DNA of 64,000 bases from Luteolibacter pohnpeiensis (GTDB lineage: Bacteria; Verrucomicrobiota; Verrucomicrobiia; Verrucomicrobiales; Akkermansiaceae), in contig NZ_JAENIJ010000009.1 of the NCBI RefSeq assembly GCF_016595435.1, positions 62,001 through 126,000 on the forward strand. The letters run 5' to 3'. Positions 25,539-34,601 of the stretch are shown here, in pieces. A model generated the notes under the pieces. The model made no database searches. It was given only the letters and a program-made list of their open reading frames with translations, and was not told the DNA's origin. The position numbers and the translations under genes were made by a program. Position 1 is the first letter of the stretch, and each line of letters starts with the position of its first letter.

Positions 25539-28500
25539 CTAACGGTTTTCATCGACTCGCAGGCGAAAGAAAGCCTTGCCAGGCGGTAGGGGATCGAGCT
25601 GCCAGGTGAGGGTGGAGTTTCCTTCCCCATCCGGTATTTCAGAAATCAGGGAAATTGATTCAGCTGACCAATTGACCAGGTCTGACGACCACTCGGCGGT
25701 CACACTCGCATCGTCCGCTCCCAGTTTGCGCTTCACGGAAAACTGGCCACTTGCCGGATCCAGCGCTGGTCTGTCCATCAAGGCATAATCTAACAAATCC
25801 TGCCCCGGTGCGAGCGCGATGGAATCCGTCCCACCCGGCGTCCCATCGGCCACCGCACTTGCCCGCCAGGATCTTGGATCATCCGGATTCATTTGATCTA
25901 ACAACACCAGGCTCGTGCCCGATCCATCGGCCGATTCCGGCCAGGGGAAAGCGGTGCCATAGGTGAAATCTAACAGAGTGTTACCATCCACCGATTCCAG
26001 CTTGAGCCGTTCGCCGCTGTTAGAAAGTGCGGTGTCGTTGGCAAATTCGCCGAACACGGGCTTTCCGCTGCCGAACAATGCCTCGAACGCAGCCAGACTG
26101 CGCACCAGCAGCACCCGTTGACCGACGTCGATCACGGTCCCATCCGGGAAGGTGTAATCGATGCCCTCGGTAAACCTGGCCCCTGAAACATCGAGCGCGT
26201 TGCTGCCGACATTCATCAATTCGAGAAACTCAGCATCACCATTCGGATCTTGCGGATGATAGAAAATTTCCGAAACCACCAACTCACCCGCCACCGGCAA
26301 GGCGGCACCGATTTGATAGGTCGATTCCGCCAGGGCGCTCCACGTATCGCCACTCTTGGCGCGGAATCTCAACGTCACCGGGCCAACCTCGGATAAAATC
26401 AACGGCGTACTCGTTGTCGATCGCACTGCATTGAGCTGCAAATTCATGCTCAGATCGCTGCTGTCCGGGACCGATTGGTGAATTTCCACCGCAAGAGTAT
26501 TGGTTCCCTCCCGCAACGACGCCGCAGTCAGGGTCGTGGTCTCAATGGTATCCTCGATGACATTTCCCGAGTAGTAATCGTAAGCCGGATTCTGCGGAAG
26601 ATTGCCGGCGATGCGGGTTCCGTTCAAGTAAACCGCGTAGGCGTCGTCATACTCGACCGATAAGGTCAAACTCGTGATCTCGTTTTTGTTAGAGAGGTTG
26701 AAATCCCTGCGGAAATAACAAGTCGCGGCCTTTTGCACGCCACCAGTTGATGGATCTACATCGACGATCGGCACCAGCGTCGATTCATCGCCATCGCCGT
26801 AGCCAAGTTCAGCCTTTCCGGTCGACCACAAAGCATCATCGTACTCCGGCTCACGCCAAGCCGTGCCCAGATCGCTGCCATCGCCTAGGAATTTCCAGCC
26901 GGATGCCGACCATGGAATCAGATCCGCCTGGGTCGTGGTCGAGCTGTAAACCCGTGCTCCCGATTTGACCGCTCCACCGATCTCGCGCGGGTCACTGCCA
27001 TCCGGCATGTAATACACCGTGGCTCCTGTCGGGCCTTGCACGGAAACTTGAACTCCGGTCGGTTGGTGACCACCAAACGGCGACAAAATTGGCGCATCGA
27101 TCGATGGATAGAGCCCGTCGGCACGAAGCTGATTCAGCACCACCTGATTGCGCTGTGAGGTGAGAGCCACAAGCTGATCGCGTGCGTTCATCCAGTCCAC
27201 CCGGGTGTAGGGAGTATCCCGTTTGGCATCGCCCCAGCGCGCGCTTTCAGCGGCGATTGAGCCATCGACGGATTCCGCCAATTTGCTGATCCGGTTCTGC
27301 CAGGCGTTGCCTGTTAGAGCCCCGTTGTTGAACATGAATTTCTGCACATGGTCCGCCCAACGCAGCCGGTATTCGGCGTTTCCAATCAGGTCCTGATGCA
27401 GAAACATCGGGCTGGAGTAGGCAAAGTTCGACTCGTTCGCGCTTGGAAACGGACCGGTGCGATCTTCGTTCACGTCCAGCATCGTGTGCTCAAAATCGTG
27501 GACGAAAAACTGGAATCCCTGGCCCGGATTGTTTTCACGGCGCCGACTGCCGAACCAGTTGTTGCTCTTGTCGCTGCCGAGGAAATAGGACACCGAGCCA
27601 TCCAGATTTCCGGTCCAGAACGTTAGCAACAGGTAGTCGATCAAATTCCCATCATCTAACAAAACCGGATCGTCCGTCGGGGTCACTCCATCCGCCGCCA
27701 GCCCCATCATTTTGAAATAATTGGCATTCGTGGGCGACGCCCGGTGTGCCTTGCTTTCATCCCAAAGCTGCCGCCATGCGTCGAGGCTGCCATCGGTTGC
27801 GCCTACTGTGTAATCGGTTTCCTGCTCGGCCTTGACCACGTCATATTCCTCCTTGTCGCCACCGAAATAACTTTCGGAAAAGGCCGCCTCAGTCCGCTCG
27901 TCCAGGTTGTAGAGTCCCCAATATTGGCCATTCAGATAAAGGTGGACATATCGCACATGCGACCCTGGCTGACCCATATCTAACAACGCCTGACGCGACG
28001 ATTCTTCGCGGAGAAATGTATTCCGAGAATCTCCTCCATACGACCAGGAGTAGTTCTGCGCGGTGCGCAAATCGATCTTGTCGAACTCCTGAGCGGCATC
28101 CGCGCCGAACAAGGGGTAGCGCAATTTGGTATCGCCATAGTCGTCCCGGAAAAAGAACCGGAATGCATGCTTCGGATTATTGGTATCGCGCGATGAACCA
28201 CCACGGATCCGCACGCCGGCATTGATTTGGAATTCCCCCTTACCATTCGGATGCGAATCGTCCGGCGGATCGATCCATTCCATGGATACCGGTCGTTCCC
28301 AGGCAAACCCGCGGCTCCCCGGGTTCGAGTAAATGCCCTGCGAGCCATCGATGTTCAGCAAATTGCCGAGGTCCGTCGTGATCGAAACGGTGGGAAGTGC
28401 CAACAAGGCGGCCTTGATTTCCTCAGGTCCGCCAATTTCCGGGTCCCGGTTGTTGACGATTTCAGGGTCCATCCCGAAATCGAGCACCTGAGAGGTGCCG

Positions 28501-30383
28501 CTGCTTGCTGGCCAGCCCGGAGGCGCCGAACCGTCGGCCGATTGCCCCAGCACATCATCGAGAAACAAATAAGTTTGCGTATCGATGTTCGTCGGCTCCC
28601 AACCGTCCAGAGTTGCCTGAGCGCGCAGCACGGTCGTTGATGAAATTTGGATCGGCTCCGCGTAGGTCAGGCCATTCGTTTCGCTCGGCTCGGAGCCATC
28701 GGTCGTGTAACGGATGATGGCGCCTGGCGTGGCGCTGGTGATTTCGACACTGAACGGGCTGCTGAAAAATCCCCGATCCACGCTGAACTGGGTGTCTGCC
28801 ACCGTCCCAAGAGAGCTTGGCGTGCCGTTGATCCAACCAGGGGTCGCAAGGCCACCGCCGTATTTCACCGGATCAAGGCCCGAGTTCAAATTCCCCACAA
28901 TCACCTCTGGCAAGGCCAGAAAACTCGTGTCCGCAGAGGAGCTCTTCAGCCCCTGGATCGCGAGCAAGTGCGATCCGGAATGGAGCGTCGACAAGCTCGA
29001 TGTGAGATTAAATCCCTGCGCTCGCAGGCTGGCTGGATTGGTCCGGCTTGCTGTTGCCACCGAGTTCCACGCGGGTGATGCAGGTGCATTTGCCGTCGCG
29101 ACTTTCGCGCCATCCAACCACGCCGCAAAGCCATCGTTGTAGCGCATCACCAGCGACATCACAGTGGCATTTTCCGCTACCGGAGCCGTGAATGGCATTC
29201 TCAAGTAAACACTCGGCCGAGATGCCATCACTCGCGACAAATCCGTGCCGATCAAACCGCCCGTGCCCGGTGGATTCGTGCTCGCCGCCAGCCCGCCGCT
29301 TGCCACATCACCCACCAGATGAAAAACACTGGCGTCGAAGGTCGATCGCGCGCCGGACGCCGCGAAGAATTCCAGACAGTCACCGCTGTTTCCCTCAAAC
29401 ATCACGACCTGGAACGAATGCTCACCCGCAGTGAGTGAAATCGTGCCGAAATGGTCTGTCGGTCCATGAAACGAATCGTCGCGCATGATTTCCGTGCCAT
29501 CGATCAGGATACGGCCGCCGTCGTCCGAGTTGAGGCCGAAGGTGTAAGTGCCTGCAGTTGGAATGGTGACGAAACCCGTGGCTTCCAAAACGTAGTTTTC
29601 GCCACCACCGCCCGGGGGAACTTCATTGAATGCATAGTTCCCCTCCGCGCCTTCGCCCAAAAAGTTCACCCAATCATACACCTTCGAAGTCGCGGCAAGC
29701 ACCAGGGGATCGTCTTCCGATAAGGTGATCAGATTCAGCGCATCCGTGAGACCCGTGACTGAGCCGTTCTTTGAAATTTGCCGAACGGTGATTCCCGGCA
29801 CCGTGATGCCGAAGCCAAACCCGCTTTGGCCACTGGTCCAACTACTGTCGGAAAACGACGGCTGATTCCACCCATCACCCGGGTCTGTCGCGCTTGCAGG
29901 TGCTCGATAGCGGCCAAGCGCCGTCTCCGAAAGCAGCGCCGTCGATTCGAACCGCAGGCCGAACGATTCATCTTCCGCCAGAGCCGGAAACTCCGGATCA
30001 AAGGACTGCGCCGTCGAGCCGTCCGGACGGACCAGCGCGAGAAACTCACCGTCCTTCGACAACGCGAAATTCGTATGCAACGGACCGCTCACCGAACGTC
30101 GATTTTTGCCAGAAGCCCAAACCACCAAAAACTCTCCCGGCTGCAGCGTCACCGCCGGAAACTTCCACTGCGTCAGATTCCCGGGCTTATCGGTGAGTGA
30201 CCAATTCGCCAGTGAAATCGGATCAGAAGTGGGATTATGAATCTCGATCCAATCTGAAAAATCCCCGTCTTCATCGGCAATCGTCGACTCATTGTCCGCC
30301 ATGAATTCACTGATCACCGGCTCGGCAGCAGCGAACGCAATAGAACAAATTCCGACAAAAAGCGAAAAAAACGTAACTCGCAT
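25539..30383 (-). CDS. Giant secreted lamin-tail/CotH-kinase protein (paralogue 2)
   Basis: The 1,614-residue protein has the same domain order as the adjacent 1,612-residue gene and aligns with it almost without gaps: signal peptide, lamin-tail domain, PA14-like domain, chitobiase-type domain (IRYTTDGSEPSETNG), CotH domain (RIRGGSSRDTNNPKHAFRFF, WGLYNLDERTEAAFSE, HDFEHTM), galactose-binding-like domain, second lamin-tail domain and terminal module. The two clearly arose by tandem duplication and then diverged substantially. The upstream regions share a short motif (TGCTGACAG about 40-50 bp before each ATG), so each may have its own promoter. Unlike its neighbour, the 3' half of this gene is crowded with TGTTAGA heptamers. 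The stop codon TAG lies in a variant of that word. Confidence 0.85.
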   Translation of the reverse strand: MRVTFFSLFVGICSIAFAAAEPVISEFMADNESTIADEDGDFSDWIEIHNPTSDPISLANWSLTDKPGNLTQWKFPAVTLQPGEFLVVWASGKNRRSVSGPLHTNFALSKDGEFLALVRPDGSTAQSFDPEFPALAEDESFGLRFESTALLSETALGRYRAPASATDPGDGWNQPSFSDSSWTSGQSGFGFGITVPGITVRQISKNGSVTGLTDALNLITLSEDDPLVLAATSKVYDWVNFLGEGAEGNYAFNEVPPGGGGENYVLEATGFVTIPTAGTYTFGLNSDDGGRILIDGTEIMRDDSFHGPTDHFGTISLTAGEHSFQVVMFEGNSGDCLEFFAASGARSTFDASVFHLVGDVASGGLAASTNPPGTGGLIGTDLSRVMASRPSVYLRMPFTAPVAENATVMSLVMRYNDGFAAWLDGAKVATANAPASPAWNSVATASRTNPASLRAQGFNLTSSLSTLHSGSHLLAIQGLKSSSADTSFLALPEVIVGNLNSGLDPVKYGGGLATPGWINGTPSSLGTVADTQFSVDRGFFSSPFSVEITSATPGAIIRYTTDGSEPSETNGLTYAEPIQISSTTVLRAQATLDGWEPTNIDTQTYLFLDDVLGQSADGSAPPGWPASSGTSQVLDFGMDPEIVNNRDPEIGGPEEIKAALLALPTVSITTDLGNLLNIDGSQGIYSNPGSRGFAWERPVSMEWIDPPDDSHPNGKGEFQINAGVRIRGGSSRDTNNPKHAFRFFFRDDYGDTKLRYPLFGADAAQEFDKIDLRTAQNYSWSYGGDSRNTFLREESSRQALLDMGQPGSHVRYVHLYLNGQYWGLYNLDERTEAAFSESYFGGDKEEYDVVKAEQETDYTVGATDGSLDAWRQLWDESKAHRASPTNANYFKMMGLAADGVTPTDDPVLLDDGNLIDYLLLTFWTGNLDGSVSYFLGSDKSNNWFGSRRRENNPGQGFQFFVHDFEHTMLDVNEDRTGPFPSANESNFAYSSPMFLHQDLIGNAEYRLRWADHVQKFMFNNGALTGNAWQNRISKLAESVDGSIAAESARWGDAKRDTPYTRVDWMNARDQLVALTSQRNQVVLNQLRADGLYPSIDAPILSPFGGHQPTGVQVSVQGPTGATVYYMPDGSDPREIGGAVKSGARVYSSTTTQADLIPWSASGWKFLGDGSDLGTAWREPEYDDALWSTGKAELGYGDGDESTLVPIVDVDPSTGGVQKAATCYFRRDFNLSNKNEITSLTLSVEYDDAYAVYLNGTRIAGNLPQNPAYDYYSGNVIEDTIETTTLTAASLREGTNTLAVEIHQSVPDSSDLSMNLQLNAVRSTTSTPLILSEVGPVTLRFRAKSGDTWSALAESTYQIGAALPVAGELVVSEIFYHPQDPNGDAEFLELMNVGSNALDVSGARFTEGIDYTFPDGTVIDVGQRVLLVRSLAAFEALFGSGKPVFGEFANDTALSNSGERLKLESVDGNTLLDFTYGTAFPWPESADGSGTSLVLLDQMNPDDPRSWRASAVADGTPGGTDSIALAPGQDLLDYALMDRPALDPASGQFSVKRKLGADDASVTAEWSSDLVNWSAESISLISEIPDGEGNSTLTWQLDPLPPGKAFFRLRVDENR
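25789..27985. repeat. Dense patch of the TGTTAGA/TCTAACA heptamer, 8 copies
   Basis: Exact copies start at 25789, 25897, 25969, 26018, 26687, 27312, 27655 and 27979, all within the 3' half of CotH paralogue 2. They fall in all three reading frames: Leu-Leu-Asp (TG TTA GA), Leu-Thr (T CTA ACA) and Ser-Asn (TCT AAC A). The aligned positions of paralogue 1 encode the same or similar residues with other codons. Confidence 0.75.
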
Positions 30384-30564
30384 TGTCGAAACCTAAGCCG
30401 GTTACCCTCTGGCTGTCAGCATCTAATTCGAAGGCGGAATGCAGCATGGCCAAGCCGAAATCGCCTCTCCCGACCCGCCGCATTCTAATCGCTTTCCATT
30501 CGGAGCATCGCTCGTAAGGTGCTCCCCCAGCGATTGATGATCCGGTCGCCCAACCCTTACTACC

Positions 30565-31428
30565 ATGAGCTTTTCTTTGATTCTCACACACCCCGGCGGC
30601 TCGCATAAGGACGAGTTTCTCGCCTGCTGCCTTCTTCTCGCGGAAAGCCCGGTTTCTTTGGTCCGCCGTGAACCAACGGATGCTGACCTGGCTGATAGCT
30701 CCATCGCAGTGGTCGATGTAGGGGGCGAGCACTCGCCAGAGCGATCGAATTTCGATCATCACCAGTTTCCCAAAGATTACACGCCAACTTGCTCTCTCAG
30801 CTTGGTCCTGCAACACCTTGGTGTTTATGAAGATGCACGGGTCTTTTGCGATTGGCTCGAACCCGCGGAGTGGTTCGACACGCGCGGACCAATCGAAACC
30901 GGCCGCTGGCTTGGCGTGGACCGCGAAACTCTCGCGAAATTGAACTCACCGATCGACATCACCTTGCTGCGTCGTTTCGCCAGCTGCTCGGAATTGAACC
31001 CGGGCGATACCTTGTGGGAAGTCATGCGCTGGATCGGTGAAGATCTGCTCTTCTACCTCAGAAATCTTCGCGACCGGCTGAATCACATTGAGTTAAACTC
31101 GGAAATTTGGGAACTCGACGGCCCAACCGGCCCGTGGCGCGCGTTGTTTCTGCCCCGCACCGAACCTCTTCCGGACGAACCATCGGCAGGCATCGGCCGC
31201 TATGTCCAAAACCTACCGCCCGAGCAATCAGTAGCGGCCTTGGTCTACCCGGATCGCCGCGGAAACGGCTTCGCGTTATCACGCCACAACGACCACCCGG
31301 GCTTGGATTTCACCCGCATCCAAGAGGCTGAGGACGTTCATTTCGCCCATGCCCGCGGGTTCGTTGCAAAAACTTCCGCAACCGAGCCGGATCGTCTCAA
31401 GGATCTGCTGCGCCAGTCCTGGGTTTGA
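30565..31428 (+). CDS. MYG1 family (DHH-like) nuclease homologue
   Basis: The 287-residue protein matches the MYG1/UPF0160 family, related to DHH phosphoesterases; eukaryotic MYG1 is a 3'-5' RNA exonuclease. Metal-binding features visible are THPGGSHKDEFLACCLLL near the N-terminus, VVDVGGEHSPE and the hallmark FDHHQF (about residues 63-68). Conserved C-terminal elements include ALVYPDRRGNGFALSR and FAHARGFVAKTSA. No signal peptide is seen, so it is cytoplasmic. The gene is divergent from CotH paralogue 2 with about 180 bp between them and stands alone. Confidence 0.85.
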   Translation: MSFSLILTHPGGSHKDEFLACCLLLAESPVSLVRREPTDADLADSSIAVVDVGGEHSPERSNFDHHQFPKDYTPTCSLSLVLQHLGVYEDARVFCDWLEPAEWFDTRGPIETGRWLGVDRETLAKLNSPIDITLLRRFASCSELNPGDTLWEVMRWIGEDLLFYLRNLRDRLNHIELNSEIWELDGPTGPWRALFLPRTEPLPDEPSAGIGRYVQNLPPEQSVAALVYPDRRGNGFALSRHNDHPGLDFTRIQEAEDVHFAHARGFVAKTSATEPDRLKDLLRQSWV

Positions 31429-31442
31429 GACAGATCGCTCGA

Positions 31443-31931
31443 TTAGCAGCATCCGGCGGGCCCACAGCAGGAGCCGGAGCTGCTTTTTCTCGATCCCGGA
31501 AGGGGAGGCAAGCCAGGCGGAAGCCCGCACAGTTCAGGCGCAAGGCATTCCGTATGCTTGTTGGCCAGTTTTAAGACCACCGCCTCATCCGTCAGCTCAT
31601 GGCTGGAAATGGTGTATTGGGAGATCACCTCATTTTCGTATTCGATTTCCACTGGAATCGATTCGTCCGGCAAGTAAGCGGACGCCAGGTTCAGGATCGA
31701 CGCCATTTTCCCGGTCTCGAGGCGATGTTCGAAATCTGGTCCGACCCAGATTTGCAACTGACACGTCACCGTCTCCCGCAGCTTGCCGCCGCAGTCGAGA
31801 AATGTCTTCTGAACACGCCCAACCTCGGTCACGTGGAAGGAAACCGGCACTGCGGAGCCGTCCGGCAAACTGATGCGGAATGCGCGGTCGGCATGGCTGG
31901 AGAGCAGGGATTTGAGTTCGGAAAGGATCAT
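31443..31931 (-). CDS. DUF6428-type protein with Cys-rich tail, paired with ArsR
   Basis: The 162-residue protein has a conserved body (FRISLPDGSAVPVSFHVTEVG, cited in part, then TCQLQIWVG) matching the family usually found beside ArsR-type regulators, and a C-terminal tail SGSCCGPAGCC with four Cys that could bind a soft metal or metalloid. Its start overlaps the regulator stop codon by 4 bp, so it is the second gene of a two-gene operon. No arsenite pump or arsenate reductase is next to it. Function is not established; a sensor, chaperone or sequestering role is inferred from context. Confidence 0.65.
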   Translation of the reverse strand: MILSELKSLLSSHADRAFRISLPDGSAVPVSFHVTEVGRVQKTFLDCGGKLRETVTCQLQIWVGPDFEHRLETGKMASILNLASAYLPDESIPVEIEYENEVISQYTISSHELTDEAVVLKLANKHTECLAPELCGLPPGLPPLPGSRKSSSGSCCGPAGCC

Positions 31932-32326
31932 CGGATTTTTAAGGTCAGGGTCGTATCTCGTGTTGTGGAAATGAGTTTGCGCGGACCGGGACAGCAGCTT
32001 TGTTCACGCTGCAAAAGCCGTGCTGCGGCACGTGGAGCATCGTGGCTCCAAGCCTCGTTAGCCTGCTCTGCGAAGAACTGATCAAGCGCCAGAATTAAGG
32101 GGCGATACTCGGATCGGATGCGAAAGTAGGTCCATTTTTCGCATTTTTCACTCTCGAACAAATCCGCCTTACGAAGAATTTGAACATGGCTGGAAACAGT
32201 GGATTGCCTCATTTCCAGAATATCCGCCAACTCGCAGACGCACAATGCTTCACGAAGCACGAGCTTGGCGATGCGCCACCGCGTCGAATCGGCGATTGCC
32301 CTAGAAAACTGGACCACGTCTGGCAT
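31928..32326 (-). CDS. ArsR/SmtB-family transcriptional repressor
   Basis: A winged-helix regulator of about 132 residues starting at ATG 32326 (MPDVVQFSRAIADSTRW). The recognition region ELADILEMRQSTVSSHVQILRKADLFE is typical of ArsR/SmtB proteins (quoted here as MRQSTVSSHVQIL), and the ALCVCELAD segment carries the two-Cys metal or metalloid site of the ArsR type. A Cys-containing KCEKWTYFRI strand follows. It probably represses its own operon with the DUF6428 gene and is released by metal binding. A palindrome 15 bp upstream is the likely operator. The upstream frame extension to 32368 would run through that palindrome, which favours the shorter start. Confidence 0.85.
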   Translation of the reverse strand: MPDVVQFSRAIADSTRWRIAKLVLREALCVCELADILEMRQSTVSSHVQILRKADLFESEKCEKWTYFRIRSEYRPLILALDQFFAEQANEAWSHDAPRAAARLLQREQSCCPGPRKLISTTRDTTLTLKIR

Positions 32327-32340
32327 GACAACGATTCTCG

Positions 32341-32358
32341 TAACGGAATATTTCGTTA
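32341..32358. promoter_or_regulatory. Candidate ArsR operator palindrome
   Basis: TAACGGAATATTTCGTTA is an 18-bp inverted repeat with one mismatched pair, centred on AATATT. It lies 15 bp upstream of the regulator start, where an autoregulating ArsR/SmtB dimer would bind. The assignment rests on symmetry and position only. Confidence 0.6.
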
Positions 32359-32499
32359 TAACAATCAAAAATCGATGGCATAATCGGGAATAATTCGCTC
32401 AGAGTCCTCGCGCGTGGATGCAAGCGCTTGAAGATTCAACCTCCCCTCTACAAAAAACATCCCTTGCGGGACCCCTCATTGTTCATAAGTTAGACAACT

Positions 32500-33714
32500 A
32501 TGTCATCGCTCGCCGCTCCCTCTTTGCCTGATTATCTTCGCGAGGAAATTCTTCTTCATCCCGAAAATCGGAAGTTTCCGCCATTCGATCTGAGCCGCCT
32601 TCTGGGCACCGTTTTTGAGCCTACGAAAGATTGCCGCGTTTGCATTTTGATCGATTTCGATGAGCCAGCGGAGCTGATTCAAAATTTCGCGTTTTTGGAT
32701 CAGCCAGGCTTCCCGGTGCAAAAAAACGCTTACGAGCACTTCTACCTCGGCTTGAAAAACGGCGTGATGGAAAAGCTGCAAATGACTGGCGGTGAAATGT
32801 ACGCCTATCGCTGCACCTACGGCTCCAATCTCGATTTAGAGGACGATGTCTGGGATACGGACGGCAATCATCTTTCCCTGGATGCGGATATTTATTCAAA
32901 ATACGATCTCGTTCTCTGCATCTCAACTTTCTCTGCCACGGCACCACTCACCGCCAAGTGCAAGGAGTTCAACTTCCGTGGTGCGACCCTGCACGGGCTG
33001 AACGACATCATTCTCAATTCCGGCCTCGCCGTGGATTATCATCGAGTCTCCGAAGATGCTGAAAAAATCCGTCTCGCCTTGACCAAGGCGGACTCCATCG
33101 AGATCGACTTTGAACTGGAAGACGGCAGGGTTCTTACCGCTTGGCTCGGCCTCGGCGGGCAGGAAGCGCAGAAATCCCACGGCCTTTGCAACGGCAGCAA
33201 GCCAGACATTGCGAACCTCCCTGCGGGTGAAGTTTACTTCGTGCCAACCGATGCGCGAGGCCAGTTCCCGATGAAGTACGAGGACGGCACCCTTGGAGTG
33301 CTTGAGGTGGAAGATCGTTGCATTGTCCACTCGACCTTGATCGAAGGCAATCAAGCCACCATCGACGCCCACAACGCACGCCTGCAGGATGACCCGATGA
33401 CCGGGACACTCGGTGAGCTCGGTTTTGGCACACAAGTGCTGCCAGTTTCCGGTGCCGACATTCAGGATGAGAAAGTGCTCGGCACCTGCCACCTGGCCAC
33501 CGGTCGCGACGACCATCTCGGCGGTGACATTTTACCGGACATGTTCAAGCGTCACGAGAACTCGACGCATGACGACATCCTTTTTGCCCCCCACAAAACT
33601 CCCAATTTCAACATCAGCCAAGTGCGGATGATCCGCGGTGAACAAAAGGAAATCCTGATCGAGAATTTCCGTCCGTCCCGCTTCGTCATGGATGCCCTCG
33701 CTGCCGGTCACTGA
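32500..33714 (+). CDS. M29-type aminopeptidase-like protein
   Basis: The 404-residue protein resembles thermophilic (M29) metalloaminopeptidases. Recognisable parts are LPAGEVYFVPTDARGQFPM (about residues 240-258), LGELGFGTQ, and VLGTCHLATGRDDHLGG near residues 325-345, which hold the Glu, His and Asp positions used for the two metal ions. It has no signal peptide. The N-terminal half is divergent from classical AmpS/PepS proteins, so the precise substrate is uncertain. The gene starts in a roughly 170-bp divergent gap shared with the ArsR operon and ends just before a GC hairpin and T-run. Confidence 0.75.
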   Translation: MSSLAAPSLPDYLREEILLHPENRKFPPFDLSRLLGTVFEPTKDCRVCILIDFDEPAELIQNFAFLDQPGFPVQKNAYEHFYLGLKNGVMEKLQMTGGEMYAYRCTYGSNLDLEDDVWDTDGNHLSLDADIYSKYDLVLCISTFSATAPLTAKCKEFNFRGATLHGLNDIILNSGLAVDYHRVSEDAEKIRLALTKADSIEIDFELEDGRVLTAWLGLGGQEAQKSHGLCNGSKPDIANLPAGEVYFVPTDARGQFPMKYEDGTLGVLEVEDRCIVHSTLIEGNQATIDAHNARLQDDPMTGTLGELGFGTQVLPVSGADIQDEKVLGTCHLATGRDDHLGGDILPDMFKRHENSTHDDILFAPHKTPNFNISQVRMIRGEQKEILIENFRPSRFVMDALAAGH

Positions 33715-33730
33715 TGTGTTCATTCCAAAC

Positions 33731-33765
33731 GCCCCGCAGGCTTAAACCGGGCGGGGCAACTTTTT
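33731..33765 (+). terminator. Terminator after the M29-type gene
   Basis: GCCCCGC (33731-33737) pairs with GCGGGGC (33751-33757) around a 13-nt loop, and a run of five T follows at 33761-33765. It lies 17 bp beyond the stop codon and directly before the next start codon at 33778. Confidence 0.75.
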
Positions 33766-33777
33766 CATCCCTCGTTC

Positions 33778-34596
33778 ATGCGTGAAACACTAACCGTCAT
33801 CGGCCTCTTCGTGGTGGCCGTGGCACTCCGCAGCTCTTGCCGCAACTCGGTGAGAAAGCTCGGCGCGGTTCTGTTTCTAACTGCCACGTTCTTCCTGTTC
33901 TATTTTCCTACCGGGATGATCGGTGTGGGAGTCCTTGGTGCGGGGATGTGGTTTCTGCTGCCATGGATCGAGCTGCTCACTCGCGTTCGCCGGATGCGCC
34001 TGCCGTTGAACAACCGGCTCAGCCATCGTGCACCGCCGGATCCATCGTTTTTCCCGAATGCCCCGGAATCCGCTGCTGCGATGGAGGAGGACGGCTTTGA
34101 GCACGTTTCCGATTGCGGTTGGGAATGGGCCGGCATGAAGCAGTTTTTCCGCCTCTACTGGCACCCGGAAGAACGCGCCGTCGCCGCAGTCTGCCTTTGC
34201 GAGCAATGTGATGTCGCATTCGCCTTCATTTCGATCACCTCCTACGATTGCTCGGGCAACATCTGGCGCACCACCAACTTCCCGTTCGCGCCGACACTAC
34301 GATGTCCACCGTACATTCGCTGGAATCACGTCCCGTGCGAGCGCAGCTGCTTTCACCAGATTCTGCAAAACCACCGGGAGTATCTTACGAAAAACAAGCT
34401 CGATGCGAAACTCCGCGTCCCGGATCCTGAAGAAATCGAAGACAGCATCGAAAAAGAGATGCGCCGGCAAGTGGAACACAATCTGGAAGCCGGAATCATC
34501 CGCCTCACTCCGGACGGCCATCATTTCAAATACTCAGGCCGTGGTATGATTTTTCTCTGGGGCCAGTTCGTCAAGGACATGATCCGGCTTTGTTAG
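33778..34596 (+). CDS. Membrane protein of unknown function
   Basis: The 272-residue protein begins with two hydrophobic segments (about residues 5-20 and 28-65), then a soluble portion. I recognise no family. The soluble part contains paired Cys residues (VCLCEQCDVAF and SCFHQIL) and a charged, helical C-terminal region (EEIEDSIEKEMRRQVEHNLEAG). It stands after a terminator and ends only 5 bp from the convergent stop of the next gene. The TAG stop codon lies in a TGTTAGA heptamer. Confidence 0.65.
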   Translation: MRETLTVIGLFVVAVALRSSCRNSVRKLGAVLFLTATFFLFYFPTGMIGVGVLGAGMWFLLPWIELLTRVRRMRLPLNNRLSHRAPPDPSFFPNAPESAAAMEEDGFEHVSDCGWEWAGMKQFFRLYWHPEERAVAAVCLCEQCDVAFAFISITSYDCSGNIWRTTNFPFAPTLRCPPYIRWNHVPCERSCFHQILQNHREYLTKNKLDAKLRVPDPEEIEDSIEKEMRRQVEHNLEAGIIRLTPDGHHFKYSGRGMIFLWGQFVKDMIRLC

Positions 34597-34601
34597 AACT
34601 G

